From the NCBI GenBank assembly GCA_004014935.1, contig CP025321.1:1674001-1738000 (forward strand): 64,000 nucleotides of DNA, given 5' to 3'. The notes beneath the pieces were generated by a model. That model had not been told where the DNA came from, searched no databases, and worked only from the letters and a program-made list of their open reading frames with translations. Both the position numbers and the translations under genes were made by a program. Below are positions 17,901-26,676 of the stretch, one piece after another. Each line of letters starts with the position of its first letter. The first letter of the stretch is position 1. The stretch comes from Saccharomycopsis malanga. Lineage: Eukaryota > Ascomycota > Saccharomycetes > Ascoideales > Saccharomycopsidaceae.

Positions 17901-18497
17901 ATGTCCGATTCTTTAAGCAATTATTTATATAATATCACCCATAAGGTGCTATTTTCTCCGTTGGCCAGTGCGTATGCCCAGAGTTATGATGCTATAAATG
18001 GTTCTACCGAGTCGGCAGCAAAGAGCATTGCTGGTTTCCAATGTCCTCATTGCGCTATTTTTTGGGTTCCTGGGTGGAATTTGCTGGTGAGGATCAAATA
18101 TTCTAAAGGAAAAAGACGTAGAATAGTTAATAGCAAAAGTTGTAGTAAGCAGAATTTTCGTAAAAGAACATTAGTTTATCGTTGTCTAAATTGTACTCAA
18201 AAAACAGTGTTTGATGGCATTGCCCAGGAAAAAGCCACCGCCAGACTTGTTAACCCACCAGCTAAGTTGACAAATGGCCAGAAAAAGGGATTTTCTAATC
18301 ATCAAAAGGTATTTATCAGTAATAATCAAAAAGAGTCAGAAAACACCCCTTCTCAAAAGTCAAAGATAATGAAACCAATAACAAAAAATAAGAAAAAGAA
18401 GCACAAGCATTCTATTTTAAAGAAATCCTCTGAAAAGCCGGACATGAAGAAAAAAGAGTCTCTTTCGTTATTGGACTTTATGAGCAGCGATCCTTGA
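17901..18497 (+). CDS. SNM1: RNase MRP protein subunit Snm1
   Basis: Zinc-binding subunit of RNase MRP, which cleaves pre-rRNA. Two CxxC pairs are present: CPHC (residues about 48-51, in GFQCPHCAIFWVPGWN) and CLNC (about 95-98, in LVYRCLNCTQKTVFDG). They align with SHCGCVYVPNFN and CLNCEKSKLFEW of yeast Snm1. The basic tail ends KKKESLSLLDFMSSDP against KKKSSSLSLESFMKS. Length is 198 residues, the same as in S. cerevisiae. It belongs to the Rpr2/Snm1 family. Rpr2 (RNase P) is the alternative, but the C-terminal match favours Snm1. Confidence 0.85.
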   Translation: MSDSLSNYLYNITHKVLFSPLASAYAQSYDAINGSTESAAKSIAGFQCPHCAIFWVPGWNLLVRIKYSKGKRRRIVNSKSCSKQNFRKRTLVYRCLNCTQKTVFDGIAQEKATARLVNPPAKLTNGQKKGFSNHQKVFISNNQKESENTPSQKSKIMKPITKNKKKKHKHSILKKSSEKPDMKKKESLSLLDFMSSDP

Positions 18498-18819
18498 TGT
18501 CTACTAATTTTAGTTGTAACGTTTTAACGAGAGTGGTGCTGATGAAGTAATTATTGTATGCCATTGTTGTGGTGTTGTTCTTCTTTCTGCTTTTATAAGA
18601 ACTGGATATAAGATATTTTTAAAAGTTAAAAATTTGTTCTCACATTAAACGAGTTGATTCAATTCAATAATTTATCCAAACTAGGGCATGTCTATTTAGA
18701 AAACTTTTTCAACTTTTAGTTGTTAAAGTGCCCATTGAAGCATAATATACATTTGGGAAAAATCGTATATAAAAGACCGGACAAATCTGACTTGTTTCAA
18801 AATTTTATTTAGATTTCTC

Positions 18820-19175
18820 AAAGAAGAGGAGCAGAATAAACTATTCTACAGTTCAATATGCTACTAGACAGATGCTTGAAAAGAGAAGAGCAAATAATGC
18901 GCTGATTGACTATTGTAATATTACAGCTATGACAAAACCTTAAATCTACAGGTGATTAGATGGTTGTTTTTCAAAAGCTTTTTCTTAATTGGTACTATTA
19001 AAGGTGAAATCACAATGGAGTTTATGCTCAGCACAATAGACAAAGGAGAATAAAAGCCTTACAAGAGGAGATAAAACCAACAACCCAAGTAGAATGCTTT
19101 GATAAGGTATCGAAAAGCAGTTGAATCTTGCAAATACCAATTGAAAGCCTACAGAGATTGGAGAACAATAATATG
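18820..19175 (+). mobile_element. Possible decayed LINE linker region (weak)
   Basis: Between SNM1 and the SINE at 19200 short conceptual peptides such as YATRQMLEKRRANNALIDYC and RYRKAVESCKYQLKAYRDWR occur in broken frames. Their basic, R/K/Y-rich pattern resembles the endonuclease-to-RT linker of LINEs. A TATA-like TATATAAAAG lies at about 18767. I cannot exclude ordinary degraded DNA. The rest of 18498-19199 shows nothing. Confidence 0.2.
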
Positions 19176-19199
19176 ATTATTAACACATCGTATGGTAAG

Positions 19200-19282
19200 A
19201 TCTGCTGGGCCGTATGGCTCAGTGGCTAGTGCTCTCAGAGAAGACAAAAAGACCTGAAATATATGATATTATTAATTTATTT
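19200..19282 (+). mobile_element. SINE copy with internal deletion and target-site duplication
   Basis: The head (GCTGGGCCGTATGGCTCAGT to AAAAAGACC) is joined directly to the 3' end TGAAATATATGATATTATTA, so the whole body is missing. Flanks GTATGGTAAG (19190-19199) and GTATGTTAAG (19283-19292) match at nine of ten bases. The deletion may therefore predate insertion. Confidence 0.7.
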
Positions 19283-19611
19283 GTATGTTAAGTATTATAT
19301 CTTTAACTAGATGCTATGTAACTAATGCATTAATAATCTTAAGAAAATGAATATTATTAAATTCATTAAAAAACTGCATACTTTAACAAAAATAAACAGG
19401 CATTGCCATCAACAACTATATCTGAACCTCATATTGACCAATCTCGAAGAACACTTATAATAATTTGAAACGTGCACTTAGCAAATTTGTTAATACTGCG
19501 TGCATTTAGTAATTTGCGCACACTTGGAAAAGTGCTCTTAGAAGTTTCCTATACTAGTGAAAACTTGTACCTCAACAACTACTTTCAACTCACTATTATA
19601 AACAAAACAAA

Positions 19612-21051
19612 ATGAGCCCACTTAGTAAGTCGATTTTATAATTCTTTTTTTAATTTTCTTGTTCTATTTATTATTATTAGTGGCTAGAAACTAACTTCTA
19701 AGTCCAACTTTTGAGTCCCACGTCTGATTTGATATCTTCTATTAGTTTCAATTCTTCCAATACGCTTCTTCACATAGCGTCTTGGGATGGCAAAGTTGTA
19801 GTTTATGATGTTGAAAAGATACTTGCCAAGTATCATCAACAGAATGACAAGACACGCGTTGAAGATAACCAAAGCGTGTTTCAAGTAGACGATGAATCTG
19901 TAGTTGTAGGAAGCTTTGATACTGGTTCGTCAATTCTTGATTCTTGTTGGGATGATGTAGATGAACCATGTATATATACGGGGAATGTGAATGGGGTTAT
20001 CTACAAGCTTAATATAGAACATCTTTCCCGTAATAGGACCGATTGTGCCCCTAGTCTGGCGATTGGACAGCAATGCAAGCTTGCAATACAGGCTGTGAAA
20101 TTTCACAAGAAGACAAAGATTCTTGCGGCTATATCATGGGATAAAACATTACAATTGATAGATACCCGCAAAAAAAACCCAGGAGGAATCTTTGGTTCAG
20201 AGATTATCCTGAAAAGCCTTTCGCGGAAACCGTTTTCCATGGATTTGAACAAAACCACCCTAGTAGTCTCGCTGGAAAACAACACCATACAGATATACAA
20301 TCTCCAATGGCCAAACGCTCCCTTGGTGCAAGAGCGAGAGTCTGGGCTCAGATGGCAAACCAGAGAAGTGAAAATTTCGGGAGGTTGTGACGACCACGAT
20401 GCATATATTCCAGGCAATAGTAGCGAATCTGTAGCAGATAAGGAAAATGCCAAACAGTTTGACGAAAACTTGTTTGTCCAATCGTCTTTTGAAGGAAGAA
20501 TCATCGTAGATTACATTGATTCTGATCCTGCAGTGCAAGAAAACAAGTTTGCTTTCAAATGCCATCGAGTGACAACATCAGATAACTTGGATCTTGTTTC
20601 TCCGATAAATTCCATTGTTCTTTTTCAAGAACCACCAAATGTGGGCTCTGAAACTGCTCACAATTTGCTATACACTGGTGGTTCTGACGGCATCATCAAT
20701 CTTTGGGATTTGAACAAGAAGAAAAAAGTGAAGAAACTCAAAAAGTTTGACCAATCGGTACTCAAAATGTGTATTTCCAATACATCTGTCTTTCCTTCAA
20801 GAGCACTGCTGCTTCCATTACAACAAAAGCTGCCTGACGATTCTGCCATTGGTAAAAATGTCTTGCTAGCTATTGTCACTGGTGACGATGGATTTAAAAA
20901 TAATCGCTATTTGGATAACGGAAAAAAAGACAATAGTATCAGTGAGAATAGCTCAATATCACCTACTTCAGGCATTGGAGATTCAATTGGCTCTGGCGGA
21001 ATGACAAATGTAAAAGATTTTGATACAAAGGTGTTTATAAAGCTTGTATAA
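19612..21051 (+). CDS. BUB3: Spindle checkpoint WD40 protein Bub3 (spliced)
   Basis: Kinetochore WD40 protein that binds Bub1/Mad3 and phosphorylated MELT repeats in the spindle assembly checkpoint. Exon 1 is 19612-19624 (ATG plus 10 nt); exon 2 is 19703-21051. Splicing gives MSPLIQLLSPTSDLISSISF, matching the N-terminus of yeast Bub3. Later matches are LLHIASWDGKVVVYD, AAISWDKTLQLIDTR, ESGLRWQTREV, SSFEGRIIVDYID, NKFAFKCHR and LLYTGGSDGIINLWDL. The protein is 453 residues against 341 in S. cerevisiae; the extra length is loops and a Ser-rich stretch near the C-terminus. Without the intron no ATG would reach the conserved start. A SINE follows 38 bp after the stop. Confidence 0.92.
19625..19702 (+). 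other. BUB3: BUB3 intron (78 nt)
   Basis: Donor GTAAGT, branch sequence AACTAAC (19689-19695), then five bases and the acceptor AG at 19701-19702. The phase restores the conserved N-terminus. Confidence 0.88.
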
Positions 21052-21088
21052 GGGATGTACTTATGATTTATAATAGGTATTCTATAAG

Positions 21089-21274
21089 ACCACTGGGCCA
21101 TTTGGCTCAGTGGTCCGTGCTCTCGAAGAAGAGGAAAACAAGACCTAACAGGAACAGGGGTGAGTCAATGATGATAAATAGTACAGGATTGGGCTTTACC
21201 AAGTCCCCCTAGACATAGCGTGTATCTACGAAACTGATATGTACTGGGCTTAAAATATATCTTATTATTATTAT
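21089..21274 (+). mobile_element. Complete short-form SINE with perfect 15-bp target-site duplication
   Basis: A copy of 186 bp from ACCACTGGGCCATTTGGCTC to an ATT tail. TAGGTATTCTATAAG occurs identically at 21074-21088 and 21275-21289. The body variant GATGATAAATAGTACAGG links it to the copy at 10955. It is sense to BUB3, directly 3' of it. Confidence 0.96.
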
Positions 21275-21376
21275 TAGGTATTCTATAAGTCATAATAGAT
21301 ATTCTGTAAGCCATAATAGATATTCTATAAGCCATAATAGATATTCTATAAGCCATAATAGATATTCTATAAGCCA
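21275..21376. repeat. 21-bp minisatellite next to a SINE
   Basis: About five units of ATAATAGATATTCTATAAGCC follow the SINE, and one diverged unit precedes it (21072-21088). The target was already this repeat, or the array grew from the duplicated target. Confidence 0.85.
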
Positions 21377-21560
21377 TATTAATAAGTACTTTACCACAAT
21401 AAATTCTTTATATACCCATTACATATAATAATCAACTCTAAATCACCATCACAACTCGTTTATTCTCTACAAATCTCATAAAATAACTGTATTTGAGTGA
21501 TTTATATTTGAGTGATTTTCCTCATTTCCTATACATAATAATATCCGTATTCCTTACAAT

Positions 21561-21815
21561 GCCCCTGGGCAGCATGGCTGAGTCGGTAGTGCACTCGAAA
21601 AAGAGAAAAAGACCCAACAGGAGCACGGGTTCGATTCCCGACATGAACAATTTTCACTCGTTAGTTTTACAATGTTAAACTTTCAACGGTAACTATCTAA
21701 AAGACGACCTATACCAATAAAGGCTTACATTCAAATTAATCAAGTGAGAAAATTATGACACACCATTAACTTGGACCAAATCCCTTTAACAATATACGAA
21801 ACTGGTATTTACTAA
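21561..21815 (+). mobile_element. Long-form SINE with the best tRNA-like head
   Basis: The A box TGGCTGAGTCGG (about 21574) and B box GGGTTCGATTCCC (about 21627) both fit pol III consensus, 54 nt apart as in tRNAs with a long variable arm. The body includes AGTTTTACAATGTTAAAC; the 3' block is diverged (CCAAATCCCTTTAAC...GGTATTTACTAAC). No clear target duplication. Confidence 0.8.
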
Positions 21816-21913
21816 CAATTTCCGCCCCGGGTAACACGTTATTTATTCAAATATGGCCAAATTCTCTACTATACAACTTATCATCGTAATGTTTATATAG
21901 CGAAACAACAAGG

Positions 21914-24781
21914 ATGCTGGTTGAATCTGGAAATTCAGTTGATCCTGTTCTTGTGTATCAATTGGGGCAAGCAATTGACCAGTTGACCAAAAGACCAGGC
22001 CATGTTACGATTGAGAATATCAAGCGCCTTGCTGAATTGTATGGGTTTGATACTTTTACGGAGCAGTTGGATCCTAAAATTGAGAGGTTGACCATAGCTG
22101 GCGTAATATTGTTGATAGATATTGATTTTACATATGGAGGCAGTGGCGAAACCGATGGCGGTTCTGTAGTATATGATGAATATAAGCAACGTAGTGACAA
22201 AGTGGTTACTAATGTTTCGTTATCATTAGCTTCTGACCAGAAGAGTAAAGAGGGATTTGACAATGGTAGCAGTAGTGGAAATAAGCAACACCCCGAGGAA
22301 AGCTCGCTTATAAATCGGCTGTCCTTACTAAAAGTGGCACAAATGTTGAAAAGTCGGTATTCGTTCACTGACAATGATATCAACACGTCTTGTTCTCCTA
22401 ATACTATACTTGTCAGTAGTCTTAGGCCTCCAAAAAAGGCGGTTTGGACCGGCCAGATTGAGTATGATGTAGTCAAGTTGAATGCGTTTCTGGAAAACTT
22501 GCGGTATTTGGCCAAGTTGGACAGGCTTTCTGTTTATTCTGTCAATGGAGCAAAAGAGCTTGGAAAAGATTCCAGCAGTAGTAATTATGACGACCATTCG
22601 GACGACTGTGTAGATTTGTTCAATTATTTGAACGAGTTTTCCTTGGTGTTAACGGCACTCAATGCTGCGCAGTCAAAAGTCAAACTAGCCAACGCCAGTA
22701 AAGATGCGCAGCTTTTTGAGCGTGTGATGGACATCTTGAATGGCTATCTGGAGTTTGGACAGGCTGTTTGCAACGTAGGCTCTGAATTAGGAGTGTTTGT
22801 GAAGTATTGGGAAGACAATCGGATTTTGCGCTACAAGAAAATGTATGCGGAGTATATGAAGGATGATATACCAGTAAGTGGTGATTATTTCGACATTTTG
22901 AACAGTATTGCAGAAACCCATGAAGCTCGGGACATTGTTTCGAGAAAAGATGCAAAATATATCAAACTCGGAGTGGATTACCATTTCAAAAACGGATTGA
23001 TACAGATTGAAGATGTGGTCAAATCGTCGTATTTCAAAAACAGTATCAAAAGTGCAGCAATGCAGCGGTTTGACCATGCCACTTTGGCACCGACGTTGGC
23101 CAATATAGACTTTTTGGCCAACTTTAGGCTAACATCAGGCATGTTGTCGACATTCAAAAACCCAAAGGCAAAAGCGTGTTTGAGTTTGCAGCTCAGGCCG
23201 GCTGTTTGGATGCCCACCGACTTGCTAGGCAAGCATTTCCAGTCGTTTGCCACATATTGCGAGGAGACTTTGGAGGAAGACGAGTGCGGCGACGAAGAAC
23301 CAAACGATATGGATGATCTGATGTTCAGAAACAAGAAAAGAAACAATATCCACGAGTTGTATATCAAACACTATAAGGATTTGTTTCTCGAAGACGTGCG
23401 CCATGGCCCTAAGAGACTCAAGACACCGACTATCAATCAAGTATTGCGAAACTTGGGGCAAACCGAGAAGGCAAGTTATTTAATCAAGTTTGATGCCAAT
23501 GCAGTCCACAGCGGAACACAGCATGGTGTTTACAAAGCCCAAATCCAAATCAATTGCAGACTAGTGTCCAAGTTGAGGAAAATCAAGTCAATAAATCTTT
23601 ACAATGATTTTGTTGAGAAAATAAGTGGAATTCCTGTGCAATCCCAGGGCCCAAACTCAATGAAAGAACAGCTCCATGCCGATGATGTTGAGTCTACCAG
23701 CCACAGAGCTAAGAAGATTAGCGATACTTGGGCACCAGTGCTTACTTCAACAAGAGCCACATTCTTCAAAACTGATTCCACCGGCAGTAAAAGTACAATG
23801 AGTGTAGTTTCCGCTGTTAATAGCCCCAGCAAACAAGAACCGCTTGATTTTCTCCAGTCCATTCGCCTGTTCTTGGAAAACCTCCGCTCTTTGCATTTGA
23901 TCTGGAACTTGATCCAATCTCTTAGTAAAAAATCCGTAGTTTTGACACCCGAATATGAACATCACATCCACCTGGATATCAAAGATATCATCAGTGACAC
24001 CACTCCCGCAATCATAGACAAAGACTCCAGGCCTGTACGAAGAGACTCAAGGCGTTTGTCTGTCAGAAGAAACAGTTTCAAAACTAGCACTGGAAATATT
24101 AACCAGCCGGCTAATAGTAACATCCAAATACAATTAGACGACCTAGTCAACTCGCTTTATGAGGAAAACGACAGCCAGTCTTCTCTTCCAACAAACCTGG
24201 CATCTGAAACCATTGCTAATAAACACAGCATCTCCTCAATCAAAAGGAGATTGAGTGTCAGCATGCACCAACAACAGCAGCAGAACCAGAAACAAACCAA
24301 CAACGAACCCCTCAATGGTCAGACAAATGCAAATACCAGATCCAGCTCTGAACCATTGCTCTCTTGTTTGAACATCTCACTCTCCTCAGTGCCAGCATCG
24401 TCCAACATTGCACAGTTAATATTTAGCCGAATTAATGACACACTGGACATACCAAATGACAGCACTGCAAATGCTTTTGATATCTACGAAATCCAGTTGT
24501 CCACAACTCTCCCAATATTCAAATTTGTCAATATCAACAGCGACCCCGCAAAATCTGCTTTCCAAATTAATAGCGATGACATGAAAAACTTGAGGTTTTT
24601 CATCCATAATGGAAAAATCGCCAGCATTGAGCTTTTGATCGAAGATAAATTGTGCATTTCCACCTTGGATACTGACGACGCAGATTTACATCAAAACTTC
24701 CGGCTTGTTTTGAAAAAATTGGTACACATCGTGAATTCTACAGAAGACCTCTATTACTTACTATGCTCCTTACTTCGTTGA
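21914..24781 (+). CDS. MED1: Mediator complex subunit 1
   Basis: Middle-module subunit of RNA polymerase II Mediator. The diagnostic N-terminus GHVTIENIKRLAELYGFDTF then LDPKIERLTIAGVILLIDID aligns with ITLENITRLCQTLGLESFTE...LSRLSTASKIIVIDVDY of yeast Med1. The rest is weakly conserved, as usual for this fast-evolving subunit. A Ser/Arg-rich block (DSRPVRRDSRRLSVRRNS) and a Gln-rich stretch (QQQQQNQKQ) lie in the last third. Length is 955 residues against 566 in S. cerevisiae. The start is the first ATG, in good position. It is a single exon. Confidence 0.85.
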   Translation: MLVESGNSVDPVLVYQLGQAIDQLTKRPGHVTIENIKRLAELYGFDTFTEQLDPKIERLTIAGVILLIDIDFTYGGSGETDGGSVVYDEYKQRSDKVVTNVSLSLASDQKSKEGFDNGSSSGNKQHPEESSLINRLSLLKVAQMLKSRYSFTDNDINTSCSPNTILVSSLRPPKKAVWTGQIEYDVVKLNAFLENLRYLAKLDRLSVYSVNGAKELGKDSSSSNYDDHSDDCVDLFNYLNEFSLVLTALNAAQSKVKLANASKDAQLFERVMDILNGYLEFGQAVCNVGSELGVFVKYWEDNRILRYKKMYAEYMKDDIPVSGDYFDILNSIAETHEARDIVSRKDAKYIKLGVDYHFKNGLIQIEDVVKSSYFKNSIKSAAMQRFDHATLAPTLANIDFLANFRLTSGMLSTFKNPKAKACLSLQLRPAVWMPTDLLGKHFQSFATYCEETLEEDECGDEEPNDMDDLMFRNKKRNNIHELYIKHYKDLFLEDVRHGPKRLKTPTINQVLRNLGQTEKASYLIKFDANAVHSGTQHGVYKAQIQINCRLVSKLRKIKSINLYNDFVEKISGIPVQSQGPNSMKEQLHADDVESTSHRAKKISDTWAPVLTSTRATFFKTDSTGSKSTMSVVSAVNSPSKQEPLDFLQSIRLFLENLRSLHLIWNLIQSLSKKSVVLTPEYEHHIHLDIKDIISDTTPAIIDKDSRPVRRDSRRLSVRRNSFKTSTGNINQPANSNIQIQLDDLVNSLYEENDSQSSLPTNLASETIANKHSISSIKRRLSVSMHQQQQQNQKQTNNEPLNGQTNANTRSSSEPLLSCLNISLSSVPASSNIAQLIFSRINDTLDIPNDSTANAFDIYEIQLSTTLPIFKFVNINSDPAKSAFQINSDDMKNLRFFIHNGKIASIELLIEDKLCISTLDTDDADLHQNFRLVLKKLVHIVNSTEDLYYLLCSLLR

Positions 24782-26676
24782 CACGTTCAAAAACGGTACA
24801 TTAGATCTCCTTCTGACGTATATGATATTCATAATAGTCTATAGAACGTTTACGAAAATCATTATATTGTAAAATTGACAGTGAGCTCTAAACCATAGAC
24901 CCAAAACCTCGTCACGGCTCTTTTCGGTAATTGCGTGATGGTTGCCTACCGGTACGTCTGGTAGAATGATTATACATCATCCTACAGTACTATACCTTAT
25001 ATCATGTGATACGTGAATGCTAATGCGTATATCTGCATCATCATCATCATCATCATCATAGGCACGTTAGATATCTTGAATCCTTTATACCAGTTCTTGT
25101 TGTTTAGTAGCATCTATTTTTAAGATATATTTGCAAAATTCACTGTTAGTTTAGTATGATTGATTGTAGATTCGGTTTTCGGATCGGTATAAGAAAAATT
25201 CTGAACTATATGTTTAGTCTAAGTTACGCGCTTTCATTAGTTGTTAAGCGCCTTAAACAAACATTGTACTCTGATAGGTATTGAAGTTGTTTGACTATAT
25301 GAGGAAGCGTGTACTAAGAGTAATTTGAGAAAGTGAGAGTTTTTAAAGGGGTGCGGTTGAAGGAGAGCAGGTTAAGAAAAGTGTTCATCTTAAACTGTGC
25401 AAAAGTGTCTAAAGAACAACACTCGACTCATTATTAGTGTTTATTGGGATATCCACAAGTGAAAAGTTGTAGAAACATTATAGAAAAATTGGAGTTTTTT
25501 TTGTTTTTTTTTTTTTTTTTGGAGAATTTCCAAATTTCCATTCATTGGTTTGTTGAAATGCTACGGTGAACAACTCTATTCAATATTCTAATGGTCCCAA
25601 GTATGTATTGCTCTTAATTAAAGAATTAATACGAGTTACATTTGAAAAAATAGATTGGCCTTTTTACCAAATATTTTCATTAATTATTAATATGAAAGTG
25701 TTTCTCTTGCCCAGTTTTTAATATTATTAAATCTTACCAAAGTTCTGATGATTTTTAATGAGCCGTTAACCAAGTATTCTCGCAATTTTCTGGTATCAAA
25801 AGATTTTGACCAAAGTACTGGCCAGTTTTCGATATACATTCTTACTCAGTATTTTGGTCATTTTTCTCCGCTATCAAAGAGTTTTGATGAATTTTAATGC
25901 GTCTTTTACAACAAATTCACTTACAAATAAGTCTGGCCATTTCCCAATACCAAAAAGTTGTTATAATCTTTAGTTATTAATGAGCCGCTGACCAAATATT
26001 AAAGCACTACAAAACAGTGAACGCCGATCCAGAAAACCGCATTTTCAAAAGCCCAATAAATGCGTGGCGATAACGATTTAGCTTGCCACTTTTTTTTCCC
26101 GGAGAAAAGACCCGTGGAATCAAAAAAGTGTGCACAAGACTTTTGCTGAAGACGGCCGTCCAGTGTTTGAAAGTATAAATACGTTAATTGGTCTGACGAC
26201 CTTTAGCCAATTCCAGAGTGATTCGAAACCCAAGTGCACTTTGCTACGGAAACTAGGTAGAAATCTTCATCAAACGGATCCAAGACATTTTCTCAAGTGC
26301 TAAATTATCTTTTCAACGTTTTTTTCTTTTCATTTTTCAAATTTTGAGCTCAGCAAGAAACGAATTCGGTTTGTCGGAACTATCGAGCCGTGTTCAGTAC
26401 GCTAACTAGTGATCTGGTTTTGATTTTTCTTGATTTCCTTTCTAAAAGTTTGAATATTTTTCTTTTTTTCAATTCGGGTCACCCATATAACCGTTTCCTT
26501 TCTAAAGTCTTGTTTTGATAATCATTTTTATACCGAGGTTTTATATAGTTTGTCACTGCTGTTCAGCATGGTTGCTTTATGATCGGATCCAGCATTCCGT
26601 GTTCAAGAACCCAGACCTCTAACCAAGCCCCGGGGCCAGATTATCAGAGTTCAGGAAACCATAAACCAGCAAGAAA
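24782..26676. other. 1.9-kb MED1-OCA5 intergenic region
   Basis: No supported gene. It contains a CAT trinucleotide run at 25036-25058, a long T tract at about 25498-25520, a degenerate repeat block at 25650-26010, a TATA-like AGTATAAATACG at about 26171, and two upstream ATGs (26568 and 26579). The first opens a 4-codon frame; the second overlaps the OCA5 start in another frame. Confidence 0.6.
25650..26010. repeat. Diverged tandem repeat of about 110-120 bp
   Basis: Three loose units share TTAATGAGCCG(T/C)T(A/G)ACCAA, TGGCCATTTTC-like and ATCAAAAAGTTTTGATGA-like blocks. Only partial identity is visible by eye. Confidence 0.4.

Noticed and set aside
21561-21650. Functional tRNA gene
   Set aside because: A and B boxes are good, but the acceptor ends do not pair, the anticodon arm is poor, and the sequence continues into the SINE body found in other copies.
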